A DNA stretch of 64,000 bases. Source: Brassica napus. Its lineage: Eukaryota; Streptophyta; Magnoliopsida; Brassicales; Brassicaceae. Under the pieces are notes generated by a model. The model was given only the letters and a program-made list of their open reading frames with translations, was not told the DNA's origin and ran no database searches. Of the stretch, positions 34,901 through 45,365 are shown one piece after another. The position numbers and the translations under genes are program-made. The stretch covers positions 51,795,422 to 51,859,421 of the forward strand of contig NC_063445.1 in assembly GCF_020379485.1 (NCBI RefSeq). Reading direction: 5' to 3'. Numbering within the stretch: the stretch's first letter is position 1; each line of letters begins with the position of its first letter.

Positions 34901-36112
34901 AATGCTTTCTTACAAGGCACACTCAAAGATGAAGTATATATGGCACAACCACCAGGGTTCATCAACAAAGACAACCCCAATGCAGTCTGCAGACTTCGCA
35001 AAGCCATTTATGGGCTCAAACAAGCTCCCCGAGCTTGGTATAATGAGCTCAAGCAGTTTCTTCTACAGGCGGGATTCTTTAATTCCGTGGCTGATGCTTC
35101 ATTATTCATATACAGAAAACAGGGAGTTCTTCTTTATATGCTTGTTTATGTGGATGATTTAATAGTAACTGGCAACAGTCAATCACATTTGTCCCAGTTT
35201 ATCTCCTCCCTATCTCAACGTTTTTCTCTTAAAGACTTGGATGATCTATCTTTTTTTCTTGGTATAGAAGTAACGAGATCCTCTACAGGCATGCTACTAA
35301 CTCAAACTCGCTATATTGCAGATTTACTTCATAGGACAAAGATGGAGAGTTGCAAACCTACTGCTACGCCAATGTGCTCCACTACACCTATTACTCTGTT
35401 TTCTGGAATTCCTCTAGCCGATCCTACTGAGTACCGAGCAGTTGTTGGCAGTCTCCAATATCTCTCTCTCACCAGACCGGACATTTCTTTTCCAGTCAAC
35501 AAGATGTCTCAATACATGCACAAACCGACCGATGAACACTGGAATGCAGTCAAAAGAATCCTCAGATATCTTGCTGGTACTATGACCAAAGGCATCCGCC
35601 TTCATGCCAACAACACTCCATCTCTTCATGCATTTACAGACGCTGATTGGGCTGGAAACAAGGATGATTATACCTCCACTGGTGCGTACATTGTCTACCT
35701 TGGCCGTAACCCTATCGCATGGTCCTCCAAGAAACAGAGTGGCGTGTCACGCTCCTCGACAGAAGCCGAATACAGGTCTCTCGCTTCTACTACTGCAGAA
35801 GTGTGCTGGGTAGCTTCACTCCTCACTGAGCTTGGGATCAAATCTCCTACCCTACCAGTCATTTACTGTGATAATATTGGTGCCACCTACTTAGCCGCAA
35901 ACCCCGTATTTCACTCCCGCATGAAGCACTTGGCATTAGATTATCATTTTGTTCGACAATACATACAAGCAGGTCAACTTCGAGTCTCCCATGTCTCCAG
36001 CCATGATCAACTTGCCGATCTTCTTACAAAGCCTCTTCCTCGACCTGCATTTGAAAGACTGATGCTCAAGATCGGACTCTCTCCCGACCGTCCGTCTTGT
36101 GGGGGTGTGTAA
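31937..36112 (+). CDS. copia gag-pol polyprotein, full length
   Basis: A single 1391-aa frame starting at the first ATG after the leader and ending with a TAA whose bases lie in the 3' LTR (from 36110). In order: UBN2-type gag; CCHC knuckle CQACGQQGHSAKYC (273-286); aspartic protease WLLDSGASHHM (D338); pre-integrase WHSRLGHP and CNACSINKMHK zinc region; integrase core with FSDVWTS, YTDNGGEY and HNGIAERRHRH; a Pro/Thr-rich linker; reverse transcriptase with KARLVAKGF and YVDDLIVTG (1071-1079); RNase H with DADWAGNKDDYTSTG and SSTEAEYRSLA. All catalytic motifs I can identify are present and nothing interrupts them, so the copy appears able to code for its own mobility. Confidence 0.96.
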   Translation: MSESTAERTSVFNTQDPQSTLLSVNMSSVTKLTTVNYVMWSRQVRALLEGHELQHFIEDTNTAPPATIMLNGVSSPNPAHAPWRRQDRLLYSSIIGSISLAVQSVVSSANTTKEVWDTLTTTFGNASRGHIRQLKLQIERCVKGTKTISEYLRLIKSKADDLALLGKPMDHEDLVERILAGLSDDYKPEVDAIHGRDTAISYAELHERLLNREAIIMSSESAPVTPIVAHATDTRYSQNNNQQWRRNNNNNNQARNNPNTNQPRFTKPYLGRCQACGQQGHSAKYCPQFHIVRGPAPNQQAHTPQRNNGPWNNVSPFQQWPPTANPAMMSDSSTWLLDSGASHHMTSDLANLSLHNPYSGGDGVLLGDGSGLNISHSGSLSLPSYTRPFFLNKVLCVPALEKNLISVFQLCTANGVSVTFTPTFFQVRDLDTGTLRLEGKPRDGTYHWPHSNSSKPSLAFASAVKTTLSDWHSRLGHPAFSILQKVVSQFQLPLVSNALMAQPCNACSINKMHKLPFQNSTLRSSQPLDVVFSDVWTSPIISVDGFKYYVIFVDHYTRYTWLYPLKLKSQVFDVFTRFKALVENRFQTKLRTLYTDNGGEYIGLRDFLAKHGISHMTSPPHTPEHNGIAERRHRHIVETGLSLLSHASMPRSYWTFAFAAAVYLINRMPSSALEFKNPFQTLHGHSPNFQKLRVFGCLCFPWLRPYTSHKLDAKSTPCVFLGYSITQSAYFCLDRATSRIYTSRHVVFHEHVFPFSLPVHLESDDTDDMDTPTYPPVKLVSIHTNPAGSVPPPQEGHTHPTQAPPEPSSTLPDMTNPMSTTTTPQTTTSADPAPPNPQQPPQDRPLPPTRQSTRPRKPVQKLNLHTKVVQTTETPPTTVAQALKSPHWRKAMTDEYDAQIGNHTWDLENLTDDSRFNVVGCKWIFTIKRNPDGTIARYKARLVAKGFTQKPGIDYHDTFSPVVKPATIRTVLGTAVSSNWPIRQLDVNNAFLQGTLKDEVYMAQPPGFINKDNPNAVCRLRKAIYGLKQAPRAWYNELKQFLLQAGFFNSVADASLFIYRKQGVLLYMLVYVDDLIVTGNSQSHLSQFISSLSQRFSLKDLDDLSFFLGIEVTRSSTGMLLTQTRYIADLLHRTKMESCKPTATPMCSTTPITLFSGIPLADPTEYRAVVGSLQYLSLTRPDISFPVNKMSQYMHKPTDEHWNAVKRILRYLAGTMTKGIRLHANNTPSLHAFTDADWAGNKDDYTSTGAYIVYLGRNPIAWSSKKQSGVSRSSTEAEYRSLASTTAEVCWVASLLTELGIKSPTLPVIYCDNIGATYLAANPVFHSRMKHLALDYHFVRQYIQAGQLRVSHVSSHDQLADLLTKPLPRPAFERLMLKIGLSPDRPSCGGV

Positions 36113-36264
36113 GAGATATAGAAAGTATATATTAGACTTCCTAGGATTATGCACTAACGTCTCTCTCTTTAGTGCTGTATATTACCTTCCTTATTTGATC
36201 ATGTACTCTCATATATATGTACACATTACGTGATAATAATATTCAAGCATTCCATAACCTAATA
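36108..36264 (+). repeat. 3' LTR of the intact copia element
   Basis: 157 bp, apparently identical to 31693-31849. Followed by the target duplication TAGGA. Confidence 0.95.
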
Positions 36265-36518
36265 TAGGAGACGGGGATGCTGATATCATTAGGCATTAGC
36301 TCATGTGTAGCACATGACACGTGCGAACTTTCATGTGATGTGTTAGACGTCATTGCATGTGTCACAACATATTGTCTTTATACTAACATTGATTGACGTC
36401 TACCAAACATTTTGAAAACCTTTATAAAAATGTCTAGTAAGGTTGAGTCTCGCCTAGAAAAATGTATGAGCCTTCGGACAGTGAGACGAGTAATGTAACA
36501 AGATTCTGAAGATGGAGT

Positions 36519-39500
36519 TTATGGACAAGAATTAGAAGCATCTAAAATCTTATCCACAATGGGGCGAGCTCTACACATAGCTTCCAACGACGTAGACTTA
36601 TGCATTGTGATTCCTTTCGCAGCTTCTGTCATGTCCACATATTCTTCTCCGGTTCTCTCCCACTCGAAACACTGGACCAACGAACCCAGAGCCAATGTCA
36701 CAAGCCGCTGACCTAGCCCTAATCCAGGACAAGCTCGTCGTCCCATCCCAAATGACATTAACTTCTTATCCTCACCTTCCTTCTCAAACCTCTCTGGCTT
36801 GAAATTCTCCGGCTCTTCCCACATCTTTGGGTCTCTATGTATGGCCCATATGTTCACCAATAAGATTGTTTTACGTGGGACATCATAGTCTGCCACCATG
36901 CAATCTTTTGACGCCATATGAGGGAGAAGCATTGGAACCACAGGATAAAGTCGTAATGTCTCTGACACTATGCTCTGGAGATAAGGAAGTTTTACAATGT
37001 CTTGTTCCTCTATTAACCGTTCTAAACCGATTTGCTCGTCGATTTCGGTCTTTGCCTTTTTCAATACTTCTGGATGGTTCAACAAGTTCGACATCGCCCA
37101 TTCTAACGTTGCTGCTGATGTATCAGTCCCAGCAAGTATCATAACCTATCAAAAATTTAAATCACTTAAATAACAAAAATAAACTTAGTTAACTGTTATT
37201 ATTTTTGAGATCTAGTTACTTACTTCTATGATTCCTTTGATGATGACATCGGTATAGTACTCAGGCTGAGTTTCTTGGAGAGAAAGCAAGCGATCAATCA
37301 TGGTGTTACCCTTTACTTTCTCCGCACGTTTCTCATCCACTAGACTTTGCAAAAACTCGTCAACCCGACCGCCTAACTTCTTGACCCGTTTCTCATAATC
37401 TGTTAACCAACAAAGGATCGGGAAATAGTCAGCAGCGTTCCCCGCACCGCCGGCAGCAATCACCTCGGCGATCAAGTCCCTAACGTGTTTTGACTCATCG
37501 TCGTCCTCTGTTCCATCGCCGTAATATCTCTTTCCGGCCAACATTCTAATGATGTTGTTGATCGTCAAACCCATGAACAATGATCCCAGCTCCACCTTCG
37601 CAGGTTCCTGAAATTCGATTATTAAACCAAATGGTTACGTTTCGAAAGTTTATTTTTCTTATTGGTATAAAGTTATAGAAACACTCTGTTCTACAATGGA
37701 TGATTTATAAATGGTGTAGCTCTTTGTTTATATTTTCATTTGCTTGAAGTCATTTTATTTTTGGACAAATTCCAGTTTTTGATTTTTCTTAAACAGACAA
37801 ATATTTCAAAACATGCATAACATGCATAACAAACATGGTCGGTTGAACATAACAAAATTATTTACGTGAAGAAATGAATGTAAAAAAAAAAGATGCCCCT
37901 AAACTTGACATTGCTGTGTGAAAGAACATCATTTGGAGCGCACATACACTCTGTGCGCGCACAATAACTTCTACATTTTACATCTACATAAACGAACAAA
38001 TTCACTCATGATAACACACACCTTCTATTCTCATCTTATAATACATTCTCTCTCGCATTCCTTTTAATTCAATATTATCTCTTTTCTATTTTATCTTTAT
38101 TTAAAATTTTGAATACAATAAAATTATAAGTATTTTTATAACATGTTATTAGCACAATTACTGTCTGATATGGTAAAGTTTATATGTATCATATATATAT
38201 TATTATAATGGTCGTTATACCACCTATATTATTACTTATTGTTTTATGATGCTTATTTTAAAAATTTAAAAATAATTATTTATTCAAAAAATATTTAAGA
38301 ATGGCTATGTTTTTAAAAATTATATGGTATTATTTGCTCATAACTCATTTGTCATTTGATAAATTATTAGAAAGAAAATTTTAGCATAATATAACTCAGT
38401 TGTCATTTGCTAAATTTATGGTTTTTATTTATATTTTTTATTATTTAATTATAATATTTTCATTTTATATTTGAAAGATAAATGAATTTTCTTTCAAACA
38501 ATATTTTTGTAAATGTATTTTTTAAAAGATAATCAATTAAAATTGTTATTATCATTGAATATCATTATTTTTGACATAATTTGAGTTTTCGTTTACATCA
38601 AAACTTATCATATTTTAGGATAATTTTAATTTAAAATGTAATTTTTATATTTTTCAAACAAATTCTAAAAATATTTTTTAAATATTTTGTTATAATTTTT
38701 TAAAAAATATTGAGTTGCATTTCAAATAAAAAGGTAAAGATATTAAAAATATTCTATTTAAAATATGTAAAATTTAATATAGTTTTAAGAAAATGGTCAA
38801 AATAAAAAAAATTACACATAAAATAATCCTGATTTTTGTTAACTGGGCGGATCATTATTTATATGATATCGCACACGAAAGAAAAATTTCTGTTTTTAAA
38901 ATTATCTAATTAACTCTATACTTATTTTTTTATATTTTTTATATGTTATCACACATTCGTAAAAAAATAGATAGTTTAAGATGCAAAAAAAAATATTTAC
39001 TTAATGAATATAATATGAACAAATATTACAAATACATCATTTAATAAAATAAATAATTAAAAACTGAAAATTCATATCCGCGCTGGCGCACGGATCATGG
39101 TCCAGTTCTCATCTTATAATACATTCTCTCTCACATTCCTTTTAATTCAATATTATCTCTTTTCTATTTTATCTTTATTTAAAATTTTGAATACAATAAA
39201 ATTATAAGTATTTTTATAACATGTTATTAGCACAATTACTCTCTGATATGGTAAAGTTTATATGTATCATATATATCTTATTATAATAGTCGTTATACCA
39301 CCTATATTATTACTTATTGTTTTATGATGGTTATTTTACCGCACTATTCTTGTCTTATATTAATGTGGGCGGATTACCGCCTCGTTATTATACTTTGGTT
39401 GCTACGACTGTACACCACATTTATTAATATATTGTTTTGGCTCATGATTTATTTAATATTCTAAAGTGAATAATTTTATGATCATAATATTATTGATAAT

Positions 39501-42500
39501 TACATGTATTAAATATTATGAAATTTATTGGATTTAATTAATTGCGTTTACAGTATTTTCATATTGATTTTTGGTTCAAACTCTTAATGCCAACGGTTAC
39601 AAATAATATTTTTTTCAAAACTTTTAATTGATATAAACAGTATTTTTCATCTATGTATGCACTTATATTTCACTCATTCACTTCATCTAAACATTCATGT
39701 TTAATCAAAAAAATTCAAATCACTCTCTTCCGATTTTCAATTGCAAGAAAGATGCTTCACTTGTTTTTGATTTTATGTACGATTGTAATTTTTTCTTGTA
39801 TCATGGTCTCTTTCTTGGAGAATTTATTTTGGAAGAGTGCCATAAATATCAATTTACTTTTCTAGACGATATTTTCCTTGTAATTGTTTATATAATCAAT
39901 GTAACAGTTCATTTTAAAGACTATAAAATTCTAATAAAGTTTATTATTTTGTGTTTAGAAAATCATATGGAAAATATTTAGTATCATCAATTTTCGGCTC
40001 TCAAAATAACTGGAGAGAACTACGTCACAAGGACCACAAATGTGCAACCCCATATAGTGATGAAAAATTTAACCGAGATGATTAACATCAGAAACAAATC
40101 CCCTACCGAGGAAACATCTAGATGATAATTTTACGCATGACTATGCAAATATAGAAAATCCAGCTGAGCTGTGGCACTCTATGAAAGAAAAGTTTGACAC
40201 ATCTGATGTGGGTCTTCTATGTTCGCATAGTCATGCGTCACATTCTCATCTAGATATTTCCTTAGAAAAATTATCGTTTCGGTCTTATGCTCAGAAGCCG
40301 ATTTGTTTCTGATGTTAGTTGTTTCAGTTAACTTTTTCATCACTAGATGAGGTTTCACATTTGTGGTCCATGCGACCTTCTCTCAAGTTATTTGAGAGCC
40401 AAAAACTGAAGATTCCCATTTGATTTTCTAAACACAAAATAATAAACTTTATTAGAATTTCAAAATCTTTAAAATAAAATGTTTACATTAAATATGCAAA
40501 TAATTACTAGAAAAAATATCCCATAGAAAAGTAAATTGTTATTTATGGTCAAATCTTCTGGAGTAAATTCTCCAACAAAGAGATCACACATAGAAGATAA
40601 AATTACAAACACACATAAAATCAAAAACAAGCGAATGATTTACATATATTGAATTGGGAAGTTGGAAGAGAGTGTTTGAAATTTTTTAATTGAAGATGAA
40701 TTTTTAGATGAAGAGAATGAATGAGAAATAAGTGTATTTATAGATTAAAAATACTGTTTATAACCGTTTGAAAAAGTAAATTTTTTGTGCTGAATGTTCT
40801 TTGTGACCATTGGTATTAAAGAGTTTGAAACAAAAAACCGTATGAAATTATTGTAATAAGCAGTCAATCAAATCCAATAATTTCATAATATTGTATACAT
40901 GTCATTTTTAATAGTATTATGGTGATAAAAAGTTTCACGTTAGAATATTAAATAAATTATGCGGCGATACAACCAATCCAATATATATTAATAGATGTGG
41001 TGTATTTAGCTACCTTAGTATAACAACGGAGCAACAAACTGCTCACATTAATATAATCTAAGAATGAAGCGGTAAAAAAATCAACATAAAATAATAAATA
41101 ATAATATAGACAGTGTACCAACCATTATAGCATAATATATATGATACATATGAACTTCATCGCATCGTTGAGTGATCACGCTATAACGTATTAATAATTA
41201 TAATTTTGTTGTATCGGAAAATTTAAATAAAGATATATTTTATACTCGCAGAAGAGAGATAATATTGAATTGAAAAGGAAGATGAGAGAGAATGTAATAT
41301 AAAATGAAAGGAGAAGGTGTGTCCTACAAGTACAACTTACAATTAACGAATTCGTTCGTTTATATAAAAGTAAAAAATATTGTACATTCATAGTGACAAT
41401 GGGTTCTACATAATTTTTTTTCCACATGGTAGTGTCAAGTTTCAGTGCATTTTTTTTACACTCATTTCTTCACATTTTACATTACCGATACAAAAGATTA
41501 TAAGTATTAATATAAAATTATTTTTTAATTTTTATTTCTTATATATATTTTTCAATAACTATAAATACTCCATATGTAATCAATTAAAGCATTCTCAATT
41601 TTTTTTAAAAGTATAAAATTTATTAACATTAATTACTAAAATTATCTCAATAATTTAGAAATCTATTGTTGTGAAACAAAAATAAATTTAGTAAATCTAT
41701 TTTTGTGAAATAAAAATAAATTAGCAGTTCCTTATTTAGAGAGTTTAAATCATTTTGTCTCTCAATGATATATATATATATATATGTATATGTTGATCAT
41801 GTTGATCATTAAATCTAATATTAATTGTTTCAACTTTCAAGTCTCATAAATCTCTAGACAGTAATATTTTATTTTTATCTCTAATTTCTCGATATAAATT
41901 GTATCATACAATTGTACAATGTAATAATAATATGCTTAATTCAAATATTAAGATATTTGTTAAATACTACTTTGTCCCTTTCAAAATAATTCATGTTTTA
42001 GAATTTTTGTACTTTTTAATAAAACATATTAAAGCTTAGTTATAAATGCATATTTTTTTGTAATTTTATATTTCCTATGTTTTTAAACCAATAAGACTTT
42101 AAAAAGTGTAATTAATGTTTTTGAACTTCATAGTTTTTATTATTAGTTGATAAAAATTATATTGAAAATATAAAAATTATATCTTTTTGAAACAAAAACT
42201 TTTTCTAAAATATGTATCTTTTTGAAATGGTGGAAGTATATGGTTTATAATTTTTTTTATAATGATACTTAATAGTCGAGACCGTAACTAAGTATTGTTA
42301 AATCGCACTTACTTGTAGGCCTGGGACGGATCGGGTATCCGGGCAATTTTAAGATATCCGGATCCGGATCCTTATCCGGCGGATCCATAATTTTATTATC
42401 CTTATCCGGATCCGGGGTTTGCGGATATCCGGGTGTCGGATATCCTTCTAAAAATTATAATATCCGGCCGATATCCGGATCCGGATTTGGATCCTTAAAA

Positions 42501-43387
42501 TAAAGAAAAAATAATATTAATATATATAAAATATTAACAATAATTTAAAAATAAAAAATATATAATGTTTTTAATTATTTCTATGTATAATATTACAAAA
42601 TTTACATAAAATTTATATATACTATTATAAAAATGAAAATATATTAAATAAAATTAGTTTTTATATATAGATATTACTATTTTTGAAATAGTTATTAATA
42701 AAATTTACGGATCCGGATATCCGGACTAAAAAATCAAAATATCCGGATCCGGATTCGGCTTTGACGGATCCAACATTTTACTATCCGGATCCGGATTCGG
42801 CCCCTCCGGATATCCGGATTTTTGGATCGGATCCGGATCGGATCACGGATCGAATCCGGATCTCGGATAAAAGTTCCAGGCCTACTTACTTGTAGGGATT
42901 TTTTCGATAAACATAATATCAGCCGTCGGATCTCGTCTTTACGGATGGATAAGAAGCTATCGACCCTAATGGACGAGAAGATCTCAATGGCGCCAATACG
43001 ACGGAGGTTGCGCCAGCTGTCACCATAAGCCGCACTGACCATGGTGGAGGAGTTGTACCCGATGTGTTTCGCGAAAAGAAACTCCGGCCGGTTCGCAAAA
43101 ACCACGTCGTTCTTGGTGAAGCAGTCCTCGGCTACGGAGTGAGAAGAAACAACGTAAACAAGACGAGTGCCTAGGCGGAGTGAGAAAATGGAGGCGCCAC
43201 CTAGTGACTTGGAGAGAGAGAGAAAGCTCCGTTGGAGCGGCAGCTTTAGGAGGTGGAGGTGTCCTATAATAGGATATGGCCGAGCTGGACTCGGCGGTAA
43301 GTTTAATTTGCGCCGCCGTGTTCCGAACAAGAACGTCAGAGAGATGAAGAGGAAGACAAGAGATAGAATCATGTAGAAAGGTTCCAT
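36519..43387 (-). CDS. CYP81D: cytochrome P450, CYP81D type (copy 2, giant first intron)
   Basis: Three exons on the minus strand: 42890-43387, 37224-37607, 36519-37145, 502 aa, phase-0 GT-AG junctions at the same codons as copy 1. It has an N-terminal anchor ([17 protein letters not shown]), [14 protein letters not shown]-helix AGTDTS, K-helix ETLR, PERF and haem loop [10 protein letters not shown], so it should be a complete haem-thiolate monooxygenase of the endoplasmic reticulum. Intron 1 is 5282 bp, against 359 bp in copy 1, because of inserted transposons. The hAT-like element next to exon 1 duplicated the exon-intron junction. If intron 1 were retained, the frame would run 51 codons into that element and give a truncated 217-aa product. 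Expression therefore depends on splicing across the large intron. Confidence 0.88.
38029..39336 (+). repeat. direct repeats in P450 copy 2 intron
   Basis: A segment of about 235 bp starting ctcatcttataatacattctc at 38030 recurs at 39108 with few changes (both contain taacatgttattagcacaatt and gtttatatgtatcatatat). The 840 bp between them are AT-rich and end in a Helitron-like 3' terminus. Confidence 0.8.
39076..39106 (+). mobile_element. Helitron-like 3' terminus
   Basis: The hairpin atccgcgc-tggc-gcacggat (39076-39095) is followed after a few bases by ccagt (39102-39106), close to the CTRR-type Helitron end. The body would lie to the left. No Rep/helicase is present, so it is non-autonomous at best. 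Confidence 0.45.
39107..41310. repeat. long inverted repeat (foldback) with gag remnants in P450 copy 2 intron
   Basis: Left arm from 39107 to about 40200 and right arm from about 40210 to 41310 are imperfect inverse copies. For example, ggctctcaaaataactggagag (about 39996) pairs with ctctcaagttatttgagagcc (about 40380), and catgactatgcaaata pairs with gttcgcatagtcatg. The arms contain decayed coding similar to a UBN2-type gag: [16 protein letters not shown] on plus, THDYANIE on the inverse of the right arm. It looks like a truncated retroelement present as two head-to-head copies. Confidence 0.7.
41970..42236. mobile_element. degenerate Stowaway-like MITE
   Basis: The ends ctttgtccctttcaaaata and ttttgaaatggtggaag are imperfect inverts, with TA at 41968-41969 and 42237-42238. 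Subterminal attcatgttttaga pairs with tctaaaatatgtat. Confidence 0.6.
42316..42884. mobile_element. hAT-like MITE rich in GGATCC/ATCCGG words
   Basis: The 569-bp element has termini taggcctgg and ccaggccta and an 8-bp target duplication CTTACTTG (42308-42315 and 42885-42892). The outer 100-160 bp on both sides are clusters of ggatccggat and gatatccgg. An 8-bp duplication suits the hAT superfamily. It sits at the P450 copy 2 exon 1-intron 1 border. Confidence 0.85.
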
Positions 43388-43430
43388 TTGTTTTTGTTTT
43401 TATTATTCTCTTAAATTCGCTTAAGGTGAT

Positions 43431-43436
43431 TTTATA
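43431..43436 (-). promoter_or_regulatory. probable TATA box of P450 copy 2
   Basis: TATAAA on the minus strand (attataaaat context), 44 bp before the start codon, implying a very short leader. A TGACGT core lies about 105 bp further upstream (43539-43544). Confidence 0.45.
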
Positions 43437-43439
43437 ATG

Positions 43440-44304
43440 AGAGTGGAAGGAAAATGTATTATTGCCTCAATTATTTTGAGTAAACGAGGTACGTATGTTA
43501 CGTGTGTGGAAGAGAATAAAAGAGGATATCAGTTTCGTTGACGTTACTTCATACTACGTATAATTTCGTGCCACTGGCCGCTAAATTAGCAAGTGGAGTA
43601 GAATTGAATCATTGATATTACCTCACGTGAGATTACATATGTATAAGACGTGCTAAACTATAACGATGCGTGATTGTTGTAATGTTGTCTGAATTGCTTC
43701 GCTAAGCCTAAGTTCTTCACTTAGGTTAATATAGATTTGGCAAGCGAGTCTGGCAAATGGCAATGGCAAAACAATGTGATTGGATGAATAAAACCAATTA
43801 GGAACTGCTTCTGAAAATCAGAAGATATGTATAATTCGTTTCCAATTGAAACCGAGACACTACCTTACGGTTTCGTCTTCAAGTTTGATACGTTGAAGTT
43901 GACGGGTTCATCATTTAAATCTAGACAAGAAGAGCATGAGCAGCAAAGCAATGAGAAACCAATTACGTTTCTCAATAAAAATAAAATAATAATATTTATA
44001 TTTTTTTTTGAACACAATAATAACATTTATATTTATAACTATATTTTAATTATCTTTAAACAGTTCTGCCTAATTATCTTTAAACAGTTCTGCCATTAAT
44101 AAAGTTACGGCTGTAGAAAAATTTCATTCTTTTTCTTGTGGAAGTCTCTCCGTAACCGATTGATTCTTGTGATTTGTTACTCTCTCTCCTCCCTTTTCGA
44201 TACTTTTTATTATTTTTATCATCAGAAACCTATTGAGCGACTACCACTAATGATGTCCTTAGAGCATGGACAGCGAATGAATTTGTGAGTGGAGTTTTTC
44301 TAAA
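43440..44304. other. upstream region of P450 copy 2 and intergenic DNA
   Basis: Promoter-like DNA to about 43600, then nothing identifiable. The small open frame at 43827-44099 has no family likeness and ends in low-complexity AT-rich sequence. Confidence 0.5.
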
Positions 44305-44313
44305 TATACTTTA

Positions 44314-45129
44314 GGATTTTTAATGTTAAAACCCCTCAATTAAGCTTGGTTTGGGTAAAAAACCCCAAACTAAGTATTTAACGAAAAACCCCTAAACTTA
44401 CTTTATTTAATGAATTAAACCCTAACAGGTCATAATTACCATTACTACCGGTAAATCTTTAGTTTAGGAGTTTCTACATTAAGTAAACATAGTTGAGAAG
44501 TTTTATTATTAAAAATAAATAAAAATCAAAATTTTATAATATTATATAAAATTAGTAACTTAAAATTTTTAAATTAGCATTTTTAATTTTTTGTAAATAT
44601 ATGAGTTTGATGTGTTGTTAACATCAACATTATATATGTATAAATTAAACATGTAAAAACTGAAAAAATATAATAAAAATTATATAAAGAATTTAGACGC
44701 AGTAGGACTTTTTTCCCTAACTTCCGGATCAGACATATTCCAAGAGCACAAAATACTATGGCGAACAAGCTTGCACGTGGTGCGAGGAATTCTCCTTCAC
44801 CTATATTATATGTCAATTCAATATTTTCGGTTTGGCTTTCTGAATCACGCTTCTCGCTTATGCTGTAAAAAAAAAGTTACTAATTTTTAAATAATATTAT
44901 AAAATTTTGAATTTTTTGATTTTTTAAATTTTTAATGGGAAAACCCCTCAACTATGTTTACTTAATATAGAAACCCCTAAACTAAAGATTTACCGGTAGT
45001 AATTGTAACTATGACCTGGTAGGGTTTAATTCATTAAATAACGTTAGTTTGAGGATTTTTTCGTTAACTACTTAGTTTGAGTGTTTTTACCCAAAATAAA
45101 CAAGTGAGGGGTTTTAACGTTAAAAATCC
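44314..45129. mobile_element. non-autonomous MULE with ~215-bp inverted termini
   Basis: The 816-bp element has arms at 44314-44525 and about 44925-45129 that are inverse copies (taccggtaaatctttagttta in the left arm, its inverse in the right). The 9-bp target duplication TATACTTTA (44305-44313 and 45130-45138) marks a Mutator-type insertion. No transposase inside. Confidence 0.88.
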
Positions 45130-45250
45130 TATACTTTAACATTACAAAAATATATTGGTAGTTGAAAAAAAAAGAAAACTCCATAAAAATATATTCCAAC
45201 TAAATTTTGTTAAACTTTTTAATGCCCAAACTTTTTTGCAATCTAGTTTA

Positions 45251-45285
45251 ACTAGATCCTTTCTCCGTGCTACGCGCGGATAATA
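45251..45285 (-). mobile_element. Helitron-like 3' terminus (minus strand)
   Basis: Read on the minus strand: hairpin ccgcgc-gta-gcacgg (45265-45279), a short spacer, then CTAGT (45251-45255), the canonical Helitron 3' end. The body would extend to higher coordinates; its 5' end was not located. Confidence 0.6.
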
Positions 45286-45365
45286 TATTTAAATTTGTTA
45301 CATTTATCATTTTTATTTGTATGTAAATTTTTGTATATTAAATTATGTATAACTAATTTTTATAT

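Larger units (their letters stand above)
31693..36264 (+). mobile_element. intact, recent Ty1/copia retrotransposon with 157-bp LTRs
   Basis: A complete 4572-bp element. The two 157-bp LTRs (31693-31849 and 36108-36264) look identical base for base. The target duplication TAGGA lies at 31688-31692 and 36265-36269. The primer-binding site tggtatcagagc starts at 31850, directly after the LTR, and the purine tract gtgggggtg ends directly before the 3' LTR. One uninterrupted gag-pol frame spans the interior. Short LTRs and a single long frame recall the Ale lineage of copia elements; that assignment is from memory. It inserted into the upstream region of P450 copy 1. Confidence 0.97.

Noticed and set aside
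39653..39981. Two overlapping 70-94 codon frames in the P450 intron
   Set aside because: They lie in an arm of the foldback repeat, are Phe/Ile-rich and have no conserved motif.
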